A stretch of DNA of 64,000 bases. Origin: Bacillus timonensis (GTDB taxonomy: Bacteria; Bacillota; Bacilli; Bacillales; Bacillaceae_L). The translations under genes and the position numbers were made by a program. How positions within the stretch are numbered: the stretch's first letter is position 1; each line of letters begins with the position of its first letter. This document shows positions 17,850 to 26,383 of this stretch, in pieces. Location of the stretch: the NCBI RefSeq assembly GCF_000285535.1, contig NZ_HE610990.1:1-64000 (forward strand), given 5' to 3'. A model generated the notes under the pieces. The model made no database searches and was not told the origin of the DNA. It worked only from the letters and a program-made list of their open reading frames with translations.

Positions 17850-17890
17850 AAAAGCTCGGCAAACTTGTGCCGAGCTTTCTCTTATTTTTT
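17850..17890. terminator. Bidirectional terminator, small membrane gene / murF
   Basis: AAAGCTCGGCA and TGCCGAGCTTT form an 11-bp stem with a 6-nt loop. It is followed by TTTCTCTTATTTTTT on the plus strand and by TTTTTC on the minus strand, where it overlaps the end of murF. Confidence 0.85.
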
Positions 17891-19255
17891 GAAGGCAAAG
17901 ACAACTTCTTCAAGTTTCATTCCTCTAGATCCTTTTACCAAAAGGATATCTCCTTCAGATAATAGGTTTCTAAGTTGTTCAATTAATTGTTGTTTATCTT
18001 GGAAAGAGAAAACTCGGTCTTGTGGGAAATGCTCCTTTGCACCGCTCGCGATATGCTCACCTAATGTTCCAAACGTGAAGACATATTCAATCTTGTCAGG
18101 CTCAATAAAGCGACCCACTTCTTCATGATACTCATTTTCCTGGTCACCAAGCTCAAGCATATCTCCTAACACGACAATCTTTTTCCCTGAAGTTTGTAAA
18201 TCGTGAACCAAACTAATCGCAGCCTTCATGGATAACGGGCTAGCATTATAAGCATCATTAATTAATTTAGTTCCGTTGATACCTTCAATTAATTCTAATC
18301 TCATATTCGTGATCTTAATTTGGTGTAGACCTTTTTCAATTTGGTCCCAGGATAAGCCAAGTCGGCGAGCAACAGCAATCGCAGCCATTGCATTATTCAC
18401 ATTGTGCTTACCAAGTACAGGCAAATAAAACCGTTTATTTTCCTGTTCATTAATTGTAAAATAAGTACCCTCATTTTCCTGTTTGATACTTAATGGATAG
18501 AAGTCATTTCGCTTAGACTCCCCAAAGGTTGTTGTTTGAATATCCATTCCTTTAACTTGTTCTGTTAATAGTGGTTCGTCCCCATGATAAATGAGCAAGC
18601 CTTCCTTTGATAATCCATCTACAATCTCAAGCTTTGCTTTTGCAATTCCTTCACGTGATCCGAGGTCCATCATATGAGATTCACCAATATTCGTAATCAC
18701 CGCTACATCTGGACGAGCTAGAAGAGTGAGAAATTCAATTTCACCAAATGCACTCATTCCCATTTCCAGCACAGCAACCTGAGTATCCTCTTTTAGTCGT
18801 AAAATGGTTAGAGGTAAGCCAATATGGTTATTGAAATTACCCTCTGTCTTTTGGACATGCATGGAAGTTGATAGTACAGAAGCGACCATGTCTTTTGTGG
18901 TCGTTTTCCCATTACTTCCTGTAATACCAATGACTTTTATAGAAAGACTATCACGGTAGCTTTTTGCTAGAGTTTGAAGAGCTTCCAGTGTGTCCTTTAC
19001 GAAAAGAACAGGTACATCTTGTGGCGGACCTGGTTGATCAATGCCCCAGAGCACTGCCACTGCGCCATTTTCTATAGCAGCTTGTGCAAATTGGTGACCA
19101 TTAAAGGTTTCACCGATGATTGGTATGTACAAATTTCCTGGTGAGATAGTTCTTGTATCAATAGATACCCCTTCAATCACGACATTTTCGTGTTGTGAGT
19201 CCAGTTTTTCACCATTCGCCATCTCTTTAATTTGGGCTAAAGTCTTTTTTATCAC
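17882..19255 (-). CDS. murF: UDP-MurNAc-tripeptide--D-Ala-D-Ala ligase
   Basis: A Mur ligase of about 457 residues adding D-Ala-D-Ala to the peptidoglycan precursor. The ATP loop GITGSNGKTTTKD (near residue 110), the NFNNHIGLPLT motif and NDAYNASP are all present. The GTG at 19255 is chosen because AAAGGGGAG precedes it with normal spacing, whereas the ATG six codons upstream has no ribosome binding site. It follows ddl after about 60 bp, so substrate maker and user are encoded in one unit. Confidence 0.95.
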   Translation of the reverse strand: MIKKTLAQIKEMANGEKLDSQHENVVIEGVSIDTRTISPGNLYIPIIGETFNGHQFAQAAIENGAVAVLWGIDQPGPPQDVPVLFVKDTLEALQTLAKSYRDSLSIKVIGITGSNGKTTTKDMVASVLSTSMHVQKTEGNFNNHIGLPLTILRLKEDTQVAVLEMGMSAFGEIEFLTLLARPDVAVITNIGESHMMDLGSREGIAKAKLEIVDGLSKEGLLIYHGDEPLLTEQVKGMDIQTTTFGESKRNDFYPLSIKQENEGTYFTINEQENKRFYLPVLGKHNVNNAMAAIAVARRLGLSWDQIEKGLHQIKITNMRLELIEGINGTKLINDAYNASPLSMKAAISLVHDLQTSGKKIVVLGDMLELGDQENEYHEEVGRFIEPDKIEYVFTFGTLGEHIASGAKEHFPQDRVFSFQDKQQLIEQLRNLLSEGDILLVKGSRGMKLEEVVFAFKK

Positions 19256-19277
19256 GAGGTACTCCCCTTTCATGAAG

Positions 19278-19308
19278 AAACACTATTCAAATATAGAGAA
19301 TAGTGTTT
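19278..19308. terminator. Hairpin between ddl and murF
   Basis: AAACACTATTC and GAATAGTGTTT form a perfect 11-bp stem with a 9-nt loop. Only TTTCTT follows on the minus strand, so it may lower expression of murF relative to ddl rather than stop transcription fully. Confidence 0.55.
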
Positions 19309-19315
19309 CCTGTTT

Positions 19316-20401
19316 TTAAATGGTATATCTGATCGTTTGTTTTTCGGTGTGTCGTTCGATTGCAAGCTCAACTAATTTTTCAATTAACTCTGGATAACTA
19401 ACACCAGCTTCCTGCCAGAGTAACGGGAACATACTGAATGGTGTAAATCCAGGCATTGTGTTTACTTCGTTGATAACGACTTTTCCTTCTTTCGTTAAGA
19501 AGAAGTCCGCTCTAACTAACCCAGAGCAGTCAAGAGCCTTAAATGCTTTAATTGCTTCTGTTTTAACAGATTCATATTGCTCATCTGTAATATCAGCAGG
19601 GATAATCAATGCTGTGTCCCCATCTTCGTACTTTGCTTTATAATCATAAAAATCCTTCTTCGGTACGATTTCCCCAACAACCGAACAACTTGGATTATCG
19701 TTTCCAAGGACACCGATTTCGATTTCACGCCCAATGATGGCCTCTTCGATAATAATTTTACGGTCAAACATAAATGCCTCTTCAAATGCTTTTTCAAGGC
19801 TTTCACGGTCCGTAGCCTTACTGATACCAACGCTTGAACCAAGGTTTGCTGGTTTTACAAAGCATGGGAAGCCTAGTTTTTCCTCAACTTTTAAGTAAGC
19901 TTCTTCCGGATTTTGCTTCCATTCATTCCGAACATACGAAACGTATTTGGCTTGAAGCAATCCCGCTTGGCCAAAGATGTTTTTCATAATCACTTTATCC
20001 ATACCTGCGGATGACGCAAGTACACCATTTCCGACATACGGGATGTTTACAAGCTCAAGCAATCCTTGAACTGTTCCGTCTTCTCCATTTGGTCCATGTA
20101 ATAACGGGAAAACGACGTCAATGGCTTCATTTTGATGTGACTGTTGTGCTGGAAAAAGCTCCGAATTTAAAGAAACAGGAGAAATTGGAGTTCCCGCATC
20201 TTTTAATACTAGTTTCTTTACATCCTCAACTGGACCCGTTAATTGGTTTCCGCGAATCCATTCGCCTTCTTCCGATATATAAATGGGATGAATATCATAT
20301 TTTGAGTGATCTAATGCTTTGATTACAGCTAATGCTGTCTGCAAGGAAACCTTATGCTCAGCTGATTTCCCTCCGTATAGCAAGCCTAGTTTGACTTTCA
20401 T
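19316..20401 (-). CDS. ddl: D-alanine--D-alanine ligase
   Basis: A 361-residue ATP-grasp enzyme making D-Ala-D-Ala. Visible motifs: [13 protein letters not shown] at the N-terminus, [29 protein letters not shown], and [17 protein letters not shown] near the C-terminus. The Tyr/Phe specificity loop region contains [11 protein letters not shown], as in D-Ala-specific enzymes. TAGGAGG lies 8 nt before ATG. A -10-like TATAAT lies about 55 bp upstream, with the 20-bp tandem array beginning about 90 bp beyond that. Confidence 0.95.
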   Translation of the reverse strand: MKVKLGLLYGGKSAEHKVSLQTALAVIKALDHSKYDIHPIYISEEGEWIRGNQLTGPVEDVKKLVLKDAGTPISPVSLNSELFPAQQSHQNEAIDVVFPLLHGPNGEDGTVQGLLELVNIPYVGNGVLASSAGMDKVIMKNIFGQAGLLQAKYVSYVRNEWKQNPEEAYLKVEEKLGFPCFVKPANLGSSVGISKATDRESLEKAFEEAFMFDRKIIIEEAIIGREIEIGVLGNDNPSCSVVGEIVPKKDFYDYKAKYEDGDTALIIPADITDEQYESVKTEAIKAFKALDCSGLVRADFFLTKEGKVVINEVNTMPGFTPFSMFPLLWQEAGVSYPELIEKLVELAIERHTEKQTIRYTI

Positions 20402-20550
20402 TAAGCTTCCTCCTAAAAAATCAATATACCCTTTATTTTAACATTATCACCTTTATATTATATAACAATTACATAACATTTCTATAATTTATTACATGCG
20501 TCTAGAAATGTGTCTGTCTAGGCTTGAACCTATATTTTTCAAAAAAGGAA

Positions 20551-21736
20551 TTGCGTCTTCACCGAGGTTTTTTGCGTCTGCCACGGTTTTTTTTGCGGTT
20601 CCACCGAGGGGCTTTGCGTCTGCACCAAGATTTTTGCGTCTCCACCGAGATTTTTGCGTCTTCTCCGAATTTTTTGCGTCTCCCACGGTTTTTTTGCGTC
20701 TCCACTGGATTTTTTGCGTCTTCTCCTAGGTTTTTGCGTCTCCACTGAGATTTTTGCGTCTTCTCCGAATTTTTTGCGTCTCCATTGAATTTTTTGCGTA
20801 TTCACCGAGGTTTTTGCGTCTCCACCGAGGTTTTTGCGTCTCCACCGAGGTTTTTGCGTCTTCTCCTAGGTTTTTGCGTCTTCTCCTAGGTTTTTGCGTC
20901 TCTACCTGGTTTTTGCGTCTTCATCTAGTTTTTTGCATCTTCACAGTTTTTTTGCTTCTCCCACGGTTTTTTTGCGTCTCCACTGATTTTTTTTGCGTTT
21001 CCCACCGAGGTTTTTGCGTTTCCCACAAATTTTTTGCGTCCCCACCGAGGTTTTTGCGTTTCCCACAAATTTTTTGCTTCTTCACCGAGGTTTTTGCGTT
21101 TCCCACAAATTTTTTGCGTCTCCCACAAGATTTTTGCGTCTCCATTGAATTTTTTGCGTCTTCACCGAGGTTTTTGCGTCTCCACCAAGTTTTTTGCGTC
21201 TCCACTGATTTTTTTGCGTTTCCCACAAGATTTTTGCGTCTCCCACGAGATTTTTGCGTCTCCCACGAGATTTTTGCGTCTCCCACAAGATTTTTGCGTC
21301 TCCATTGAATTTTTTGCGTCTTCACCGAGTTTTTTGCGTCTCCACCGAGGGTTTTTGCGTCTCCACCGAGATTTTTGCATCTTCATCTAGGTTTTTTGCA
21401 CCCTCACCGAATTTTTTGCGTCCCCACCGAGGTTTTTGCGTTTCCCACAAATTTTTTGCGTCTGCACCAAGATTTTTGCTTTTCCACCGAGGTTTTTGCT
21501 TCTCCACCGAGGTTTTTTGCGTCTCCACCGAGATTTTTGCATCTTCATCTAGGTTTTTTGCACCCTCACTGAATTTTTTGCGTCTCCCACGGTTTTTTTG
21601 CGTCTCCACTGAATTTTTTGCGTCTCCCACAAAATTTTTGCGTCTCCTCCGAGGTTTTTGCGTCTCCCACAAGATTTTTGCGTCTTCACCGAATTTTTTG
21701 CGTCTTCACCTAATTTTTTTGCGTCTCCCCGATTTT
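20551..21736. repeat. Tandem array of about 60 copies of a 20-bp unit
   Basis: The unit is TCCACCGAGGTTTTTGCGTC or close variants. The half TTTTTGCGTC is nearly constant; the other half falls into a few families (CCACCGAGG, CCCACAAGA, CCCACAAAT, TTCTCCGAAT, TTCATCTAGG, CCATTGAAT). From 20601 to 20900 and 21021 to 21340 the register is exactly 20 bp; elsewhere single-base indels give units of 19 or 21. Copies degrade at both edges (first unit lacks the T-run; last ends in TCCCCGATTTTT). T-tracts recur every 20 bp, all on the plus strand. The array fills the gap between ddl and the CNNM gene terminator. Reading frames stay open across it on both strands only because the unit lacks stops. Function unknown. 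Confidence 0.97.
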
Positions 21737-21743
21737 TCCCAGC

Positions 21744-21779
21744 AAAAAAAGCCTCAACGGAAGGAACCGTCAAGGCTTT
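21744..21779 (-). terminator. Terminator of the CNNM/CorC gene
   Basis: AAAGCCT-n-ACGG and CCGT-n-AGGCTTT form a stem with two mismatches, followed on the minus strand by seven T residues. It separates the gene from the tandem array. Confidence 0.8.
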
Positions 21780-21786
21780 CGGAATA

Positions 21787-23130
21787 TTATTCTAATGCGC
21801 TGGCACTTTGGCCGATGGTGTAAATGTGTTCTTGTTGGATGATTTTCTTAATTTCAAGTGATTTGATATGGTGACCGTCCATCTCAATAATTCTAAATTC
21901 ATAATCCTCATATGGAATTTTATCACCAGGGTGGATATCAATTTGCTCCGTTAAAATCCAACCACTAATCGTATCTACATCTGTATCATCAATTTGTAAT
22001 CCAAACAAATCGTTGACTTCTCCGATTAACACCTTACCATCTATAATGGTAGTCGTATCGTTAATTTTTTGGATGGCTGGTTTTTCATCTGTATCGAATT
22101 CATCACGGATTTCCCCAACGATTTCTTCGATAATATCCTCAACTGTAACCAATCCAGAAGTTCCACCATATTCATCTATTAAAATCGCCATGTGAACGCG
22201 TTCTCTTTGCATTTTTGCTAATAATTCTTGAATTGGGATTGACTCAATGACATGGATAATTGGTCTAGTATAATCCTCAATTGTTTTTTCGTTTGCACCC
22301 GTTCCTGTCACGACATCAGTGAGTAGTTCCTTTAGGTTAATCAATCCGATAATATGGTCCTTATCCCCATCAACTACGGGGTAACGTGTATACTTCTCAC
22401 TTGTCATAATCTCCAATATTTCTTGGACTGAGTTATCTTTATCAAGGGCAATGATTTCGGTACGAGGTACCATAACTTCTTTTGCCACACGATCATCAAA
22501 TTCAAAGATTTTATTTACATATTTATATTCAGACTGGTTAATTTCACCATTTTTATAGCTTTCAGATAAAATGAGGCGTAATTCCTCTTCTGTATGGGCA
22601 ATGTCGTGTTCTGATATACGTTTATATCCGAATAATCCCGTTAACAAACGCGCAGAACCATTTAACACCCAAATAAATGGATACATTAATCGATAGAAAA
22701 AGATTAATGGTCTAGCAAAAAACAAGGTAATTCTTTCTGCCTTTTGAATTGCGATTGTCTTCGGTGCAAGCTCCCCAACAACAACATGTAAAAAAGTGAT
22801 AACCAAAAAGGCTAACGTGATTGATAACGCTGTTGAAAATGAAGCCGGCATATTTAGCACACCGAATAATGGATGAAGTAAAGCCTCAACTGTTGATTCT
22901 CCTAGAAAACCGAGTCCTAAAGCTGTTACTGTGATACCTAACTGACACGCAGACAGGTATTCATCCAGGTTTGAGATGACAGTCTTAGCAGCAATTGCGT
23001 TTCTATTCCCTTCTTGTACGAGTTGGTCGATACGAGTACTTCGAATTTTTACAATCGCAAACTCCGACGCCACGAAAAAGGCAGTTAACGCAATCAAAAT
23101 TGCAACCATGACTAAATTAAATATCTCCAA
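21787..23130 (-). CDS. CNNM/CorC (hemolysin C) family membrane protein, likely divalent cation export
   Basis: A 447-residue protein with the family's standard three parts: a DUF21/CNNM membrane domain (residues 1-200, about four helices, with SACQLGITVTALGLGFLGE), two CBS domains (about 205-330, including MVPRTEIIALDKD and IDEYGGTSGLVT) and a C-terminal CorC/HlyC domain. B. subtilis relatives include the magnesium exporter MpfA (YhdP). The neighbouring MerR gene recalls the B. subtilis yhdP-yhdQ order. It ends just before the tandem array. Confidence 0.88.
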   Translation of the reverse strand: MEIFNLVMVAILIALTAFFVASEFAIVKIRSTRIDQLVQEGNRNAIAAKTVISNLDEYLSACQLGITVTALGLGFLGESTVEALLHPLFGVLNMPASFSTALSITLAFLVITFLHVVVGELAPKTIAIQKAERITLFFARPLIFFYRLMYPFIWVLNGSARLLTGLFGYKRISEHDIAHTEEELRLILSESYKNGEINQSEYKYVNKIFEFDDRVAKEVMVPRTEIIALDKDNSVQEILEIMTSEKYTRYPVVDGDKDHIIGLINLKELLTDVVTGTGANEKTIEDYTRPIIHVIESIPIQELLAKMQRERVHMAILIDEYGGTSGLVTVEDIIEEIVGEIRDEFDTDEKPAIQKINDTTTIIDGKVLIGEVNDLFGLQIDDTDVDTISGWILTEQIDIHPGDKIPYEDYEFRIIEMDGHHIKSLEIKKIIQQEHIYTIGQSASALE

Positions 23131-23191
23131 ATAGTTTCCTTACACGCGATAGGCGAGTAAGGATTACACCTCCTAAATAGGTAAGTTTTTA

Positions 23192-23398
23192 GATGTTGTT
23201 CAAAAAGTCGGCTTAAAATGACTCGTCGAATTTCTACGTTGGCTTGCTTCTGCGTTCCTCACGTATTAACTGCATACGTTTTGGTACTGGAAGCTATGCC
23301 GCCTTGAAACTTCGACGCACAGGATTTGCTAGTGTCGATATTGCCACATTACGTGGCGTTCTAGTCAACGCGGTCCTTTTTATCCTCCATTTTGAACT
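23192..23398 (+). repeat. Interspersed repeat, copy A (about 207 bp)
   Basis: Starts GATGTTGTTCAAAAAGTCGG and ends CCTCCATTTTGAAC, so the ends are inverted repeats (GTTCAAAA/TTTTGAAC). The body shares TCGAATTTCT, GTTGGCTTGCTTCT, GTTCCTCACGTATTAAC, TGCATACG and ATTCGACGCACAGGAT-like words with copies B and C. It has no coding capacity. It sits upstream of the CNNM gene. Confidence 0.9.
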
Positions 23399-23534
23399 GC
23401 ATTTTTACTTTTACATTTCTTGCAAATGTATTACAAAGAAATGTTGTTTATACAAAGTATTGATGACAATGATTTTTTATTCTATAAGAATGAATTTTTA
23501 TTCTGTAAGTTTCATAACTATATGATTCTTTGAT

Positions 23535-23959
23535 TCAAGTAAACAGAACCATGAGCAATTTTGCGAGAGCCATGCTCTGTGTGGACATTTTGTTCATTAC
23601 ATTTTTTTGTTCCTCTTTTGATAGAGAATCTAAGATTGGCTTCATTTCTTTGAGTTCTGTTTCCAAATACTCCATTCTCTTTGATAAATCCTGCGTGTAT
23701 TTCAAGACTTTCTCTTGCTCTACACGAGTTGTTTTTAATAGCTCCACCTTTTCCTTGATTTCAAGTAAGGGGATGTTTAACTCCTTGTACTGGGAAACAA
23801 GATGAAGGGTTTCCACAGCTTCAGCACCATAGAACCGATAGTTAGAGTCAGATCGTTCAGGAGTTAAAATACCAAGTTGTGTGTAATAATCAATCGTACG
23901 TTTCGATACATTTGCTTCTCTTGCTAGTTCCCCAATACGGTATAACTTCCCAACGACAT
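23535..23959 (-). pseudogene. MerR-family regulator with a frameshift at its start
   Basis: Reading the minus strand gives a MerR protein of about 140 residues: YRIGELAREANVSKRTIDYY, then GILTPERSDSNYRFY, an effector helix and a coiled coil. The only well-placed ATG (23957-23959, behind GAAGGGGTG) is out of frame: ATGTCGTTGGGAAG needs one more base after ATGTC to read M-S-V-G-K-L-Y-R-I-G. No ATG, GTG or TTG exists in the domain's own frame before the helix-turn-helix. Either one base is lost in the genome or assembly, or a rare start is used. The position next to the CNNM gene recalls B. subtilis yhdQ (cueR); no metal-binding Cys pair is visible at the C-terminus. Confidence 0.8.
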
Positions 23960-23973
23960 CACCCCTTCTAAAG

Positions 23974-24118
23974 GATGTTCAAAAAGTCAGTGAAAATGAC
24001 ACATCGAATTTCTTTGTTGGCTTGCTTTTCCATTCCTCACGTATTAACCGCATACGCTCCGGTACTCAAAGCTGCGTGGCCTCGAAATTATTGGTCCTTT
24101 TCATTCTCCTTTTTGAAC
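23974..24118 (+). repeat. Interspersed repeat, copy B (about 145 bp)
   Basis: Begins GATGTTCAAAAAGTCAG and ends TCTCCTTTTTGAACCC. It matches copy A and C over the first 110 bp, then jumps from CCTCGAAATT to GGTCC, having lost the GACGCACAGGAT segment of about 55 bp. Same orientation as A and C. It abuts the 5' end of the MerR gene. Confidence 0.9.
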
Positions 24119-24209
24119 CCACCCCTTCTATTAGACTTCTATTCTTCTATTATATGTATAATAAACCGTACAGTCAAACGTGACGGTTTTTGGGTACGGT
24201 TTGCAATTG

Positions 24210-24614
24210 TTACTTTTTCTTTTGTGCCAGAGTGGTTTGTGATTTCAAACTATATAGGCCACCCTTCAAGTGGGATAGTGGTAAGTTCTTATGCCTTCTT
24301 CTTAAGACTTTAGCCGCCTGCTTACTTCGTATCCCTGTCTGGCAATAGAGGATAATATCCTTATCGGTTGGAAATTCCACTTTATTTCGTTTTATTTTAG
24401 ATAGGGGTAGATTGATGCTACCCTTAATATGATTTGTTTCATATTCATAAGGATTACGTACATCAATGAGCGCAATATTTTGTGGCATTTTCATTTTTTC
24501 TTTAAACTCGATTTCTGATAATTGTTTAAGATTTCTAACTGGTCTCATTGCATCATAAATAAAAACAACAAAAAGAACCCCTACCCCTATTTGCAGCCAA
24601 GTAATTGTATCCAT
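24210..24614 (-). CDS. Membrane-anchored rhodanese-like protein
   Basis: A 134-residue protein: an N-terminal transmembrane helix (WLQIGVGVLFVVFIYDAM), then a single rhodanese domain with ALIDVRNPYEYETNHI and the active-site loop CQTGIRS containing the catalytic cysteine. A basic tail follows. Rhodaneses carry sulfur as persulfide; the partner here is unknown. AAGGAAGG lies 6 nt before the ATG at 24614; an in-frame TTG two codons upstream is less likely. Confidence 0.85.
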   Translation of the reverse strand: MDTITWLQIGVGVLFVVFIYDAMRPVRNLKQLSEIEFKEKMKMPQNIALIDVRNPYEYETNHIKGSINLPLSKIKRNKVEFPTDKDIILYCQTGIRSKQAAKVLRRRHKNLPLSHLKGGLYSLKSQTTLAQKKK

Positions 24615-24754
24615 TTCCAACCTTCCTTTTCATATGCGTATTATCATTATTATAATCAAAAAAGCAAAGGAATGAAAAATCACATGTGACATCGCTATCT
24701 TTTTGCGGTATGGTAGACTAGGAAAAATTTTTAAAGATCGGGGTTTATCGTAAA

Positions 24755-25201
24755 GTGGGGCAAGCTACAAAACGCTTTTTAGCTGGTGTGGTGTTTATCA
24801 CCTATTCACTATTTCTTTTATATTGGATGTTTTTTGCATTTTCCCGGACAAAAGGAGAAGAATTCAGGTATAATCTCACACCTTTTTCTACAATCAAAAA
24901 TTATTTTACGTATTATGATCATTTTCCTTTTTATATTTGGATCATCAATATTGCAGGAAATATAGGTGTTTTTATACCGTTTGGGATCGTGTTACCGGTT
25001 CTTTTCCCTAGGCTTTCAAATTTCTTTTTCTTTCTTTGTGCATTTGTCATTGGTATTTCGTCCCTTGAAGTCCTTCAGCTTTTCAGCATGCTAGGAAGTT
25101 TTGATGTGGATGATATTATTCTAAACACCATTGGTGCTGTAATTGGGTTTATTTTATTGCAGGTTATGAGGTTTCGTAAACGACGTAAAAAAAGGAGATG
25201 A
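24755..25201 (+). CDS. VanZ-like family membrane protein
   Basis: A 148-residue protein with four transmembrane helices and the VanZ signature pieces NLTPFSTIKNYF, NIAGNIGVFIPFGIVLP and FDVDDIILNTIGAVIGF. The last residues are very basic. VanZ lowers teicoplanin sensitivity in enterococci; most Bacillus homologues are uncharacterised. It starts with GTG behind a weak GATCGGGG site. The stop codon lies inside the terminator stem. Confidence 0.85.
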   Translation: MGQATKRFLAGVVFITYSLFLLYWMFFAFSRTKGEEFRYNLTPFSTIKNYFTYYDHFPFYIWIINIAGNIGVFIPFGIVLPVLFPRLSNFFFFLCAFVIGISSLEVLQLFSMLGSFDVDDIILNTIGAVIGFILLQVMRFRKRRKKRR

Positions 25202-25243
25202 GGTCAAATACGTAAATGTATTTGAACCATCATCTCCTTTTTT
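25194..25243 (+). terminator. Terminator of the VanZ-like gene
   Basis: GGAGATGA-GGT-CAAATAC pairs with GTATTTG-AACC-TCATCTCC, a very long stem with a short loop, followed by six T residues. Confidence 0.88.
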
Positions 25244-25246
25244 AAA

Positions 25247-25442
25247 GATGTTCAATGGGTCGGTCAAATTGAGACATCGAATTTCTGCGTTGGTTTGCTT
25301 CTCCGTTCCTCACGTATTAACTGCATACGCACCTGTACTCAAAGCTGCACTGCCTCGAAATTCGACGCACAGGATGTTCTAGTGTCGACAAGACATAAGG
25401 CCGTGGCGGCGACTCGGTCCGTTTCAACCTCCTTTTTGAACC
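25247..25442 (+). repeat. Interspersed repeat, copy C (about 196 bp)
   Basis: Begins GATGTTCAATGGGTCGG, ends CCTCCTTTTTGAACCC, and carries the complete middle with ATTCGACGCACAGGATG and CTAGTGTCGAC. It has the same orientation as A and B and lies directly between the VanZ terminator and the 3' end of the nag operon. Confidence 0.9.
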
Positions 25443-25448
25443 CACATT

Positions 25449-26366
25449 TTACCGATTAACAGAAGCTGCCATTCTTACATATGTATGACGCTTTCCGCGA
25501 ATAGCGATTGAATAGGTCATGATGTTTTCAGGAATTGCAATTCCATGGTACCCCGCATCACCAATATGGTAGATATCTGCTCCTGCCATCTTACTAGTTA
25601 ATGCAATTTGACGGATTGTTGCTTCATCTGCCCCTTCTTGGCTTGTACCAATAGTGAGCATGACCAACGCTCCCTTTGAATGAACAAAGCGGACATTTCT
25701 CTCCGTTATTTCTAGAGTAATCCCTGGAATAGTCCCAGGTGCTGGCATTAAAATGACATCTGCTCCTGCTTCAACAAAGCTTTCTAACGCCGCCTCTGAA
25801 ACAATGCCACTTCCGGTTTCGTTGACTACACCTGCACCATGCATTTTCCCTGCTATAACGAGGCCTTCACTTCCAAACACTTCACGAGCCTTCTTAATTG
25901 CTACGACAATTTCATTATTTGTGACACCTGTTTTTGGATTACCAGTGAGGCAAACAAAATCAAAGCCAAGCTGTTTCGCTTCACGTAAGGATTCTTCCGT
26001 TGCCAAACGGCCTTTTGGAAGTTGACTTAATGCTTCAAGCTGCTGAGCATTTGGATCAACAGGTTCTAAATTTAATCCAATTGGTCTGCCTGTCAGCCCC
26101 TTTAGCTTCTCAACAATTGATTCACCTTCTTTAGCCTGGAATCCCTCTACGAAAGGTGAAAAGACATCAAAATAATTAAAGATTAATAAATCGGCCCCAA
26201 ATGCAGATGCCATTTCTGCATTCGTGACTGCTGGGTATATCGGTTGAAAAGAGCCAATAACCTCTGATAAAATGACCCTTCCTTCCGAGGCTTTTATCGA
26301 TTGCTTTAGATCTTGTCCGTTCATTCTCTTAAAATCCGAGGCTGTACAATCTAAAAGTCGTTTCAT
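25449..26366 (-). CDS. TIM-barrel protein of the DUF7916 family, linked to amino-sugar genes
   Basis: A 305-residue protein, probably a (beta/alpha)8 barrel: strands can be followed in GRVILSEVIG, ADLLIFNYFD, RPIGLNLEPV, FDFVCLTGNP, EGLVIAGKMHG, GADVILMPAPGT and DIYHIGDAGYHG. The conserved Asp/His residues suggest a phosphate or sugar-phosphate ligand. Families like this have been called HAD-like in databases, which the sequence does not support. It is the last gene of nagA-nagB-nagR-DUF7916, 17 bp after nagR, so a role in amino-sugar metabolism is likely (inference). Confidence 0.7.
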   Translation of the reverse strand: MKRLLDCTASDFKRMNGQDLKQSIKASEGRVILSEVIGSFQPIYPAVTNAEMASAFGADLLIFNYFDVFSPFVEGFQAKEGESIVEKLKGLTGRPIGLNLEPVDPNAQQLEALSQLPKGRLATEESLREAKQLGFDFVCLTGNPKTGVTNNEIVVAIKKAREVFGSEGLVIAGKMHGAGVVNETGSGIVSEAALESFVEAGADVILMPAPGTIPGITLEITERNVRFVHSKGALVMLTIGTSQEGADEATIRQIALTSKMAGADIYHIGDAGYHGIAIPENIMTYSIAIRGKRHTYVRMAASVNR

Positions 26367-26383
26367 GATGTTACCCTCCTAAT

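Noticed and set aside
20551-21736. CRISPR array
   Set aside because: Units are directly adjacent, the variable halves are only 10 bp and recur many times, and no cas genes are near.
20492-21823. Long reading frames on both strands across the tandem array, giving Phe/Cys/Arg-rich or Lys/Arg/Gln-rich repeat proteins
   Set aside because: They exist in several frames at once because the 20-bp unit has no stops. There is no ribosome binding site, and one-base indels between units change the frame, so selection for coding is not visible.
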